Part shown: piece by piece, positions 1 to 6,807 of the stretch
Layout: every line of letters starts with the position of its first letter
How positions within the stretch are numbered: the stretch's first letter is position 1
Assembly (NCBI GenBank): GCA_035632215.1
Contig: DASQHF010000020.1
Coordinates: forward strand, 1 to 9,610
Reading direction: 5' to 3'
Origin: CAIYRG01 sp035632215
GTDB lineage: Bacteria; Pseudomonadota; Alphaproteobacteria; Micropepsales; Micropepsaceae
DNA length: 9,610 nucleotides
The notes under the pieces: generated by a model
Database searches by the model: none
Seen by the model: the letters and a program-made list of their open reading frames with translations, nothing else
Told to the model about the DNA's origin: nothing
Position numbers and translations under genes: made by a program

Positions 1-245
1 CCCATCTTGTAGGTGATGCCGCCGCCGAGCCAGGACGCGCTTTCGACGAACTGGAAGTCGGCGGAAGCCGGATCGAAGGCCCCCCAAAGCCGGAGCGATA
101 AGGCGAAATCGATCATGGTGGCGGCAAAGGCGATGTTACGCGACGCCTTCGCCACGCCCTCTTCATCGCCCTTGAGGAGAAGAATGACGATCGCCGCCAC
201 CGTGGGCAGGAAGACGATGATCGAAAGGATGGGTAAGCCCGCCAT
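1..245 (-). CDS. nuoM: NADH-quinone oxidoreductase subunit M, N-terminal part (cut by window edge)
   Basis: This is the first 81 codons of NuoM, one of the three antiporter-like proton-pumping subunits of the complex I membrane arm. The visible protein begins MAGLPILSIIVFLPTVAAIV, a hydrophobic first helix. A short polar segment (about residues 23-36), a second hydrophobic stretch, and then FQFVESASWLGGGITYKMG follow. This last segment matches the conserved NuoM loop that precedes the Asp-Gly-Ile motif. The ATG at 245-243 shares one base with the nuoL stop (TGATG), so translation is probably coupled to nuoL. An AGGG lies a few bases upstream, inside the nuoL 3' end. The catalytic lysines and the conserved glutamate of the antiporter core lie beyond the window. 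Its position directly after nuoL is the usual one. Identity is secure from the loop sequence and gene order, although most of the protein is not visible. Confidence 0.95.
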   Translation of the reverse strand, partial: MAGLPILSIIVFLPTVAAIVILLLKGDEEGVAKASRNIAFAATMIDFALSLRLWGAFDPASADFQFVESASWLGGGITYKM

Positions 246-2182
246 CACGCCCTGCCGGCTGAGAACAGGAACCAGGTGACGAGCGCGGCGACGCCGAAGA
301 GCATCGCGAAGGCGTAATGATAGACGTAACCCGACTGGAGCCTGATCGCGCCTTTCGTCACATCGAGCACGCGCGCGGCGACGCCATCAGGTCCGAGTCC
401 ATCAATGATCAGACCATCGCCGACCTTCCACAGGAAGCGGCCGATGCGCTTTGCCGGACGGACGAAGAGGAGGTCGTAGAGCTCGTCGAAGTACCATTTG
501 TTGTAGAGGAAGGTGTAGCTCATGTTCCCCTGCGCGGGCATTTGCGGCGGCAGCTCGGGATGCAGGATGTAATAGTAATATGCGATCGCGACCCCCAAGA
601 TCGCGGCGACGAACGGCGCGAGACCGACCCACACCGGTACTTCCGCTTCACCTTTCGCGGCCAGCGCGACCGCGCCCTTCCAGAAATCCGTTGCCGCGCC
701 GCCGACAAAGAGCTTCGCAAAGAGCGCGCCGGTTAGAAGCGCACCGATCGACAGCACAACCAAGGGCACCATCATCGTGGACGGCGATTCATGCGCGTGC
801 TCGTGAACGTGGTGGTCGCCTCTGGGATGACCGTGGAATGTCATGAAGATGAGACGCCAGGAATAGAACGAGGTCATCGCGGCCGCGACGATCCCAAGCG
901 TGAAGGCAAATTCGCTCACATTCGTGTGGGCGTTGAAGGCGGCTTCGAGAATCGCGTCTTTGGAGTAGAAGCCCGCACCTCCGATGGGGGTGAAGGGAAT
1001 CCCGAGCCCGGTGAGCGCGATCGTGCCCACGATCATCATGGCGTAGGTGTAGGGGATCTTGTCCTTCAATCCCCCCATGCGCCGCATGTCCTGCTCGTGA
1101 TGCATCGCATGGATGACGGAGCCCGAGCCCAAGAAGAGCAATGCCTTGAACGAGGCATGCGTGAAGAGATGGAACATGCCGGCGCCGTAAGCGCCGACAC
1201 CCGCGCCAAAGAACATGTAGCCGAGCTGGCTACAGGTCGAATAGGCGACGACTCTCTTGATGTCGTTCTGGAACAGGCCCACGGAAGCCGCGAAGAAGGC
1301 CGTCGTCGCGCCGACGATGGCGACGAGATCGCGCGCGACCGGCGCCATCTCGTACAAGGGCGACATGCGGCAGACGAGGAAGACGCCCGCCGTCACCATC
1401 GTCGCGGCATGGATGAGGGCCGAGACCGGCGTCGGGCCTTCCATGGCATCGGGAAGCCAGGTGTGCAGGCCGATCTGCGCCGACTTCCCCATCGCGCCGA
1501 TGAAAAGAAGGATGCAGAGCGTGGTCAGAATGTCGAAGTCGTGCCCGGCGAAGGGGAAGGTCTTGCCGGCGACCGTCGGCGCGAGCTGGAAGATGGTGTT
1601 GAAGTCGAGCGAGCCGAACACGGCATAGCAGCCGAACACGCCGAGCGCGAAGCCGAAATCGCCGACGCGATTGACGATGAAGGCCTTGATCGCGGCGGCA
1701 TTCGCCGACGGGCGCAAATACCAGAAGCCGATCAGGAGATAGGAGGCGAGACCGACACCTTCCCAGCCGAAGAACATCTGGAGAAGATTGTTCGCCGTCA
1801 CCAGCATCAGCATGGCGAAGGTAAAGAGCGAGAGATAAGAGAAGAACCGCGGGGTGTGCGGGTCCTCTTCCATGTAGCCGATGGAATAAAGATGCACGAG
1901 CGACGAGACGCCGGTGACCACGACCAGCATCACGGCGGTGAGCGTGTCGATTCTCAAGGTCCAGTCGACGTTGAAGTCGCCCGACGTGATCCAAGGCGCC
2001 ACCGAAACGATGGCGCCGTGGCCCAAGATCGCGACGTCATAGAAGGCGTAGCCGGAGAGCGCGGCGCTGATAAAGAGGAGCGCGGTGGGGACGATCTCGG
2101 AATTGTGCCGGCCGATGACGCGGCCGAACAGTCCCGCGATCATCGAGCCTAGAAGCGGCAGAAAGACGATGGCCTGGTACAT
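245..2182 (-). CDS. nuoL: NADH-quinone oxidoreductase subunit L (distal proton-pumping subunit)
   Basis: NuoL is the distal antiporter-like subunit of the complex I membrane arm and carries the long lateral helix. The protein has 645 residues, a normal length for the family, and is hydrophobic throughout. Visible landmarks are the GWEGVGLASYLLIGFW segment with the conserved Glu141, MGKSAQIGLHTWLPDAMEGP with Lys233, the broken-helix segment PTPVSALIHAATMVTAG with His258, FKALLFLGSGSVIHAMHHEQD with Lys346, and FYSKDAIL with Lys408. The C-terminal part contains YNKWYFDELYD and ends in a last hydrophobic helix, as expected for the lateral arm and anchor. A histidine-rich loop (residues 450-464) is richer in His than I would expect. 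The ATG at 2182 lies 12 bases after the nuoK stop, with only a weak GAG as ribosome binding site. The long open frame on the opposite strand is a GC-rich shadow. Confidence 0.98.
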   Translation of the reverse strand: MYQAIVFLPLLGSMIAGLFGRVIGRHNSEIVPTALLFISAALSGYAFYDVAILGHGAIVSVAPWITSGDFNVDWTLRIDTLTAVMLVVVTGVSSLVHLYSIGYMEEDPHTPRFFSYLSLFTFAMLMLVTANNLLQMFFGWEGVGLASYLLIGFWYLRPSANAAAIKAFIVNRVGDFGFALGVFGCYAVFGSLDFNTIFQLAPTVAGKTFPFAGHDFDILTTLCILLFIGAMGKSAQIGLHTWLPDAMEGPTPVSALIHAATMVTAGVFLVCRMSPLYEMAPVARDLVAIVGATTAFFAASVGLFQNDIKRVVAYSTCSQLGYMFFGAGVGAYGAGMFHLFTHASFKALLFLGSGSVIHAMHHEQDMRRMGGLKDKIPYTYAMMIVGTIALTGLGIPFTPIGGAGFYSKDAILEAAFNAHTNVSEFAFTLGIVAAAMTSFYSWRLIFMTFHGHPRGDHHVHEHAHESPSTMMVPLVVLSIGALLTGALFAKLFVGGAATDFWKGAVALAAKGEAEVPVWVGLAPFVAAILGVAIAYYYYILHPELPPQMPAQGNMSYTFLYNKWYFDELYDLLFVRPAKRIGRFLWKVGDGLIIDGLGPDGVAARVLDVTKGAIRLQSGYVYHYAFAMLFGVAALVTWFLFSAGRA

Positions 2183-2194
2183 GGCTAGCTCAAC

Positions 2195-2503
2195 TCATCC
2201 CTTCATCAGATTGATGTCCTCGACCGCGATGGTGCCGCGGTTCCGGAAATAGACGACGAGAATGGCAAGCCCGATAGCTGCCTCGGCGGCGGCAACGGTC
2301 AAGACGAGGAGCGCGAAGACCTGACCGGTAAGATCGTGGAGGAAGGCCGAGAATGCGACCAGATTGATGTTCACCGCGAGCAGAATGAGCTCGATGCACA
2401 TCAGGATGACGATGACGTTCTTGCGATTGATGAAGATCCCGAACACGCCGATCGTGAAGAGAAGCGCGGCGACGAAGAGATACTGAAAGAGATCTATGGG
2501 CAT
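2195..2503 (-). CDS. nuoK: NADH-quinone oxidoreductase subunit K
   Basis: NuoK is the small MrpC-like membrane subunit that helps link the quinone module to the antiporter subunits. The protein has 102 residues and three hydrophobic helices (about 4-24, 30-52 and 60-85). The two buried glutamates needed for proton transfer are present: Glu38 in VILMCIELILLAVN and Glu74 in LTVAAAEAAIGLAILV. The C-terminal VEDINLMKG is typical. The open frame continues 21 codons upstream, but that part is only the nuoJ 3' end read in another frame. The ATG at 2503-2501 gives the normal NuoK N-terminus and is preceded by a G-rich AGGGGGG (2515-2509) that serves as ribosome binding site. The start lies one base after the nuoJ stop, so the two genes are very likely translated together. 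Confidence 0.97.
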   Translation of the reverse strand: MPIDLFQYLFVAALLFTIGVFGIFINRKNVIVILMCIELILLAVNINLVAFSAFLHDLTGQVFALLVLTVAAAEAAIGLAILVVYFRNRGTIAVEDINLMKG

Positions 2504-2504
2504 C

Positions 2505-3101
2505 TTATCCCCCCTGCCCCGGCTTGACGTCGACGAGCTCGATGGCTTTGGCGGGCTCGCGGGCAACCTGCCGGCTGATCGATTGCCGGCGCACTTCGGG
2601 CCGGTGCCTGAGCGCGAGCACGATGGCGCCGATCATGGCGACGAGCAGGATCAGTCCCGCGGTCTGAAAGTAGAAGATGTAGTCGGTGTAGAGGATATGG
2701 CCGAGCGCCTCGGTGTTGCTGACGTTCGACGGCGTCGGTGACGTTGGCCCGATTACCCCGAACTTCCAGCCGACGAACGCGGCGATAAACTCGACGAACA
2801 GAATAGTTCCAACGCCGATGCCCAAGACGAGATACTGCATCGCGCCTTTTTTCAGCGCCGCGAAATCCACATCGAGCATCATCACGACGGAGAGGAAGAG
2901 GAGCGCGACCGCGCCGACATAAACGAACAAGAGCACCATGCCGAGGAACTCGGCGCCCAAAAGCACGAACAGCCCTGCCGCGTTGACGAAGGCGACAATC
3001 AGGAACAACACCGAATGCACGGGATTGCGCGCGATGATCACCGCAAGCGCGGAAACGATCATCACGGTCGAGAAGGCATAAAAGGCCAAAGCTTGAAGCA
3101 T
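2505..3101 (-). CDS. nuoJ: NADH-quinone oxidoreductase subunit J
   Basis: NuoJ is a five-helix membrane subunit of complex I, next to NuoK and NuoH at the junction between the quinone site and the pump modules. The chosen protein has 198 residues, starting MLQALAFYAFSTVMIV. The most conserved part, the third helix, reads EFLGMVLLFVYVGAVALLFL at residues 51-70 and includes Tyr61 and the YVGAVA motif. This helix changes shape around its pi-bulge in solved complex I structures. A polar loop rich in Ser, Thr and Pro (about 120-130) precedes the last helix (about 145-163), and a charged cytoplasmic tail of about 30 residues follows. The open frame extends 31 codons upstream into nuoI, but that extension is not NuoJ-like. 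The start at 3101 has no clear ribosome binding site and is the only gene here behind a sizeable gap (49 bases after nuoI). An adjacent in-frame TTG is a less likely alternative start. Confidence 0.96.
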   Translation of the reverse strand: MLQALAFYAFSTVMIVSALAVIIARNPVHSVLFLIVAFVNAAGLFVLLGAEFLGMVLLFVYVGAVALLFLSVVMMLDVDFAALKKGAMQYLVLGIGVGTILFVEFIAAFVGWKFGVIGPTSPTPSNVSNTEALGHILYTDYIFYFQTAGLILLVAMIGAIVLALRHRPEVRRQSISRQVAREPAKAIELVDVKPGQGG

Positions 3102-3109
3102 CAACGGTC

Positions 3110-3124
3110 TTTGCAAGAGGCAAA
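3110..3124 (-). repeat. Short inverted repeat in the nuoI-nuoJ gap
   Basis: A perfect 5-base inverted repeat (TTTGC, 5-base spacer, GCAAA) lies in the only sizeable intergenic gap, 8 bases upstream of the nuoJ start codon. It occupies the place where a ribosome binding site would be expected. No run of T follows, so it does not look like a terminator. Such a short stem can occur by chance, and any effect on nuoJ translation is inference. Confidence 0.25.
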
Positions 3125-3150
3125 CGGGTGAAAGAGGGGCAAGCGGTGGG

Positions 3151-3639
3151 TTAACGGTAGGGTGCGTCCAACTCCAGGTTCTTCGCGATCTCACGCTCCC
3201 AGCGGTCGCCGTTCGCGAGCAATCGGGCCTTGTCGTAGTAAAGCTCTTCGCGTGTCTCGGTGGAGAACTCGAAATTCGGGCCCTCCACGATCGCGTCGAC
3301 GGGACAAGCCTCCTGACAGAGGCCGCAATAGATGCACTTCACCATGTCGATGTCGTAGCGCGTCGTGCGCCGGCTGCCGTCTTCGCGGGGCTCAGCCTCG
3401 ATGGTGATGGCCTGGGCGGGACACACCGCCTCGCACAGCTTGCAGGCGATGCAGCGTTCTTCGCCCGACGGATAACGGCGCAGCGCATGCTCGCCGCGGA
3501 AGCGCGGCGACAACGGGCCCTTCTCGAAGGGATAGTTGAGCGTCTTCTTGGGAGCGAAGAAGTAGCGCAGCCCCAAGAAGAAGCCCGAGACGAAATCCCA
3601 CAAGAGAACGGTGCGGAGCATGCGGTTGAGCGAAGCCAT
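3151..3639 (-). CDS. nuoI: NADH-quinone oxidoreductase subunit I (two 4Fe-4S ferredoxin subunit)
   Basis: NuoI (TYKY-type) carries clusters N6a and N6b, which pass electrons from NuoG towards NuoB and quinone. The protein has 162 residues, the usual size of the alphaproteobacterial and mitochondrial type. Both ferredoxin motifs are intact: CIACKLCEAVCP with Cys63, 66, 69 and 73, and CIYCGLCQEACP with Cys102, 105, 108 and 112. The N-terminal amphipathic region (LLWDFVSGFFLGLRYFF) matches the part that lies on the membrane surface. The ALRRYPSGEERCIACK and DAIVEGPNFEF segments are typical of the family. The ATG at 3639 is preferred over a GTG one codon upstream because GAGG (3650-3647) lies 7 bases before the ATG but only 4 before the GTG. 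The gene starts 9 bases after nuoH ends, and the ribosome binding site overlaps the nuoH stop. Confidence 0.98.
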   Translation of the reverse strand: MASLNRMLRTVLLWDFVSGFFLGLRYFFAPKKTLNYPFEKGPLSPRFRGEHALRRYPSGEERCIACKLCEAVCPAQAITIEAEPREDGSRRTTRYDIDMVKCIYCGLCQEACPVDAIVEGPNFEFSTETREELYYDKARLLANGDRWEREIAKNLELDAPYR

Positions 3640-3644
3640 CACGA

Positions 3645-3650
3645 CACCTC
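3645..3650 (-). promoter_or_regulatory. Ribosome binding site of nuoI
   Basis: GAGGTG reads on the minus strand and overlaps the nuoH TGA stop at 3651-3649. Its GAGG core lies 7 bases before the ATG at 3639, which supports that start over the GTG at 3642. The overlap implies that ribosomes ending nuoH are well placed to restart on nuoI. Confidence 0.6.
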
Positions 3651-4683
3651 AAGCGGAGCGGAAAAACAGGACGTACCCGGCCGTCGCAACGACCCAGCCG
3701 AGCGACATCGGCAGGAACACCTTCCAACCCAACCGCATCAGCTGGTCGTAGCGATAGCGCGGAACGATCGCCTTCACCATGGCGAAGATGAAGAAGAAAA
3801 TCCAAACCTTGATCAGCAACCACACGACACCCGGAATGAACGCGAGCACGGCGAGAGGGGGCAGCCAGCCGCCGAAAAATAAGATCGAGGTCATGGCGCA
3901 CATCAGCACGATGTTCATGTACTCGCCGACCATGAAGAGGAGGTATGGGGTGGAGGAATATTCCACCATGAAACCGGCAACGAGCTCGGATTCCGCTTCG
4001 GGAAGATCGAAAGGCGGGCGGTTGGTCTCGGCGAGCGCCGAGATGAAGAACAGCACGAACATCGGGAAGAGGAGCGGCGAGAACACGAACCAGCCGCGGA
4101 TATCGGGACCCTGCGCGCGCACGATCGCGGACAGGTTCAAGGAGCCCGCATAGAGCAGCACAGTGATCAGGATGAAGCCGATCGAGACCTCGTAGGAGAC
4201 CATCTGCGCCGCGGAGCGCAGCGAACCCAAAAAGGCGTATTTCGAATTCGACGCCCAGCCGCCCATGATGATGCCGTAGACACCCAAGGACGAGATCGCG
4301 AAGAGGTAGAGGATCCCGACATTGATGTCGGCGACCACCCAACCCGGTCCCACCGGCACGACCGCCCAGGCGGCCATGGCGAGCGTGAAGGAGATGAGCG
4401 GGGCCAGGAGGAACACGCCCTTGTTCGCGCCCGCCGGGATCACCGCCTCTTTGAGCACGAACTTGATGAAATCGGCGAAGCTTTGCAGAAGGCCGAACAC
4501 GCCGACGACGTTAGGCCCGCGGCGGAGCTGCGCCGCCGCCCACACTTTCCGGTCGAAGAGCAGCAGGAAGGCGAGCATCACGAGGAGCGCGACCGTCAAC
4601 ACGACGATGAGGATCGCCTGGGAAAAGAACCAAGCGACGCCGTAAGGCATGCCCCAACTCTGGAAGAGATTGACCAGCGCCAT
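3649..4683 (-). CDS. nuoH: NADH-quinone oxidoreductase subunit H
   Basis: NuoH is the membrane subunit that forms much of the quinone chamber and connects it to the proton path. The protein has 344 residues and about eight hydrophobic helices, a normal length. Signature segments are DRKVWAAAQLRRGPNVVGVFG (about 44-64), GGWASNSKYAFLGSLRSAAQ (141-160) with the following MVSYEVSIG, and the charged loop ETNRPPFDLPEAESELVAG (219-237) that lines the quinone entry. The late VPRYRYDQLMRLGWK segment (307-321) is also conserved. The ATG at 4683 starts 4 bases after the nuoG stop. A GGAG at 4694-4691, within the last nuoG codons, lies 7 bases upstream and fits as ribosome binding site. All conserved charged residues I checked are present, and there is no sign of truncation or frameshift. 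Confidence 0.98.
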   Translation of the reverse strand: MALVNLFQSWGMPYGVAWFFSQAILIVVLTVALLVMLAFLLLFDRKVWAAAQLRRGPNVVGVFGLLQSFADFIKFVLKEAVIPAGANKGVFLLAPLISFTLAMAAWAVVPVGPGWVVADINVGILYLFAISSLGVYGIIMGGWASNSKYAFLGSLRSAAQMVSYEVSIGFILITVLLYAGSLNLSAIVRAQGPDIRGWFVFSPLLFPMFVLFFISALAETNRPPFDLPEAESELVAGFMVEYSSTPYLLFMVGEYMNIVLMCAMTSILFFGGWLPPLAVLAFIPGVVWLLIKVWIFFFIFAMVKAIVPRYRYDQLMRLGWKVFLPMSLGWVVATAGYVLFFRSA

Positions 4684-4687
4684 CGCC

Positions 4688-6805
4688 CTACTCCGCCGCC
4701 TCGCGCATGGGCTTCACGAAAAGCCGCGAACACTCGGCCATGGTTTCGCTCGCGCGCGCGATCGGATTGGTGAGATAGAAATCCGCGATCGGCGAATGGA
4801 GCGGCTGGTTATCGACGTTGCCGGCGGTGCCGAAATTCCACAGGCTCGCATCCGCGCCCGCGTGTTTGGGCGCTTCGTCGCGCGACGCAAAATGCGGCGC
4901 GTCGGCGATGATCGCGGCGCGCAGCGCATCGATGCTGTCATAGGGGAGCTTCTTGCCTGCGACTTCGGAGAGCGCCCGCAAGATAGCCCAGTCTTCCTTG
5001 GCATCGCCGGGGGGGAACGTCGCACGATTGGCGAGCTGCACGCGGCCTTCCGTGTTGACATAGAGACCGGATTTCTCGGTGTAGGCGGCGCCAGGAAGAA
5101 CAATGTCGGCTCGATGCGCGCCGGCATCGCCATGCGTGCCCTGATAGATCACAAAGGCGCGGCCCAGGCGCTCCGTAACGATCTCATCGGCGCCAAGAAG
5201 ATAGACAAGCTCGATCTCGCCTTTCGAGGCGCCGTCGAGGATGCCGGCGACGTCGCGGCCGCCCGCTTGCGGGACGAAGCCAAGATCGAGCGCGCCCACG
5301 CGCGCAGCCGCGGTGTGCAGCACGTTGAAACCGTTCCAACCGCCTTCTGAAGGCGCACCCGCGGGCCCGATCATGCCGGTCGCGCCAGCGATCTTGGCGC
5401 TAAGCGCGAGGATCGCCGCACCGTCAGGACGCGCGAGCGCGCCCTGACCTAAGATGAGCGCCGGGCGTTTGGCGTCTTTCAACACCTGCGCGAAGGGATG
5501 CGTGCCCACCGCGATCTCTTCGAACACGCTCGGGCTCGCGCCCAATTGTTGCACGGGATAGGTGAGGTCGTAGGCTTCACCGACGTTCGCGAACTTCACG
5601 TTCCCGGTAAGCCACATCTTGCGGAGACGCGCATTTAAGACCGGAGCTTCCCAGCGCGGATTGGTGCCGATGAGAAGAACCGCATCCGCGGCTTCGATGC
5701 TGGCGAGCGTCGAGTTGAAAAGATAGCCTTCGCGCGGCGAGCCGGCGATCTTCGCGCCATCCTGACGGCAATCGAGATTGGCGACCCCGAAGGCGCGCAT
5801 CAGATCTTTGAGCGCCTTGACTTCCTCGGCCGCGGCAAGATCGCCGACGATCGCGGCCATCTTCTGCGGTGGCGTTTTTTTGAGCTTCTCCGCGATCGAG
5901 GCGAAGACTACGCTCCAGCTTGCCGGCTCGAGCTTGCCGCCTTTGCGCAAGTAAGGCTGATCGAGACGCTGCCGTTTCAACCCGTCGCAGGCGTAACGCG
6001 TCTTGTCCGAAATCCATTCCTCGTTGACCGCGTCGTTTACGCGCGGCAGCACGCGCATGACCTCGCGGCCGCGCGAATCGACGCGAATGTTCGAGCCGAG
6101 CGCGTCCATGACATCGATGGATTCGGTTTTCTTGAGCTCCCAAGGCCGCGCGGTGAAGGCATAGGGCTTGGAGGTCAGCGCGCCCACGGGACAGAGATCG
6201 ATCACATTGCCGGAGAGCTCGGAGGCGATCGCCTTCTCGAGATAGGTGGTGATCTCCATGTCCTCGCTGCGGCCGGTGGCACCCAAGTCGGGGACGCCCG
6301 CGACTTCCGAGGCAAAGCGGATGCAGCGCGTGCAATGGATGCAGCGCGTCATGATCGTCTTGACGAGCGGGCCCATATATTTGTCGTCGACCGCGCGCTT
6401 GTTCTCTCGGTAGCGGTTGAAGGCGGCGCGGCCATAGCCCATCGCCTGATCCTGAAGATCGCACTCGCCGCCCTGATCGCAGATCGGGCAGTCGAGCGGA
6501 TGGTTGATGAGCAGGAATTCCATTACCCCTTCGCGCGCTTTCCGCGCCACGGGCGAATTGGTGTTGATCTTCGCCGGCGTCCCGTCGCGATTGGGCGGAA
6601 TGTCGCGCACCTGAAGCGCGCAGGAGGCTTGCGGCTTGGGCGAGCCCACCCATTCGACCAGGCACATGCGGCAATTGCCCGCGATGGAGAGGCGCTCGTG
6701 ATAGCAGAAGCGCGGAATCTCGGCGCCCGCCATCTCGCACGCCTGCAAGAGGGTGAGCGATGGATCGGCGTCGATCTCCTTGCCGTCGATGATGAGCTTC
6801 GCCAT
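4688..6805 (-). CDS. nuoG: NADH-quinone oxidoreductase subunit G (Fe-S, NADH module)
   Basis: NuoG is the large Fe-S subunit of the peripheral arm and holds clusters N1b, N5 and N4 between NuoF and NuoI. The protein has 705 residues. The N-terminal 2Fe-2S ferredoxin domain has Cys34, 45, 48 and 62. The His-Cys3 motif follows with His102, Cys106, 109 and 115 (HPLDCPICDQGGECDLQD). The next 4Fe-4S motif uses Cys155, 158 and 161 (CIHCTRC) and Cys205 (DLCPVGALT). From about residue 215 a molybdopterin-oxidoreductase-like domain follows, known in this family to be non-catalytic, with LIGTNPRWEAPVLNARLRK and LPGAAYTEKSGLYVNTEGR segments. The extra four-cysteine N7 motif found in some bacteria is absent, as in the mitochondrial homologue. 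The ATG at 6805 lies 2 bases after the preceding gene, with only a weak GGCGGG upstream. Confidence 0.98.
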   Translation of the reverse strand: MAKLIIDGKEIDADPSLTLLQACEMAGAEIPRFCYHERLSIAGNCRMCLVEWVGSPKPQASCALQVRDIPPNRDGTPAKINTNSPVARKAREGVMEFLLINHPLDCPICDQGGECDLQDQAMGYGRAAFNRYRENKRAVDDKYMGPLVKTIMTRCIHCTRCIRFASEVAGVPDLGATGRSEDMEITTYLEKAIASELSGNVIDLCPVGALTSKPYAFTARPWELKKTESIDVMDALGSNIRVDSRGREVMRVLPRVNDAVNEEWISDKTRYACDGLKRQRLDQPYLRKGGKLEPASWSVVFASIAEKLKKTPPQKMAAIVGDLAAAEEVKALKDLMRAFGVANLDCRQDGAKIAGSPREGYLFNSTLASIEAADAVLLIGTNPRWEAPVLNARLRKMWLTGNVKFANVGEAYDLTYPVQQLGASPSVFEEIAVGTHPFAQVLKDAKRPALILGQGALARPDGAAILALSAKIAGATGMIGPAGAPSEGGWNGFNVLHTAAARVGALDLGFVPQAGGRDVAGILDGASKGEIELVYLLGADEIVTERLGRAFVIYQGTHGDAGAHRADIVLPGAAYTEKSGLYVNTEGRVQLANRATFPPGDAKEDWAILRALSEVAGKKLPYDSIDALRAAIIADAPHFASRDEAPKHAGADASLWNFGTAGNVDNQPLHSPIADFYLTNPIARASETMAECSRLFVKPMREAAE

Positions 6806-6807
6806 CT

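Noticed and set aside
791..2152. A 453-codon open frame on the plus strand opposite nuoL
   Set aside because: Its translation is a highly charged Arg/Glu/Asp/His mix with no domain, as expected from the antisense of GC-rich hydrophobic coding sequence. nuoL on the other strand is unambiguous.
3102..3150. Possible transcription terminator between nuoI and nuoJ
   Set aside because: The inverted repeat has only a 5-base stem and no following T-run, and the operon clearly continues with nuoJ to nuoM.
3102..3194. A 31-codon N-terminal extension of nuoJ into nuoI
   Set aside because: The extension is polar and Arg/Pro-rich, overlaps the end of nuoI in another frame, and NuoJ normally begins directly with its first membrane helix.
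5577..6740. A 387-codon minus-strand frame inside nuoG
   Set aside because: Out-of-frame reading of nuoG with an Arg-rich low-information product; the nuoG frame contains all Fe-S motifs.
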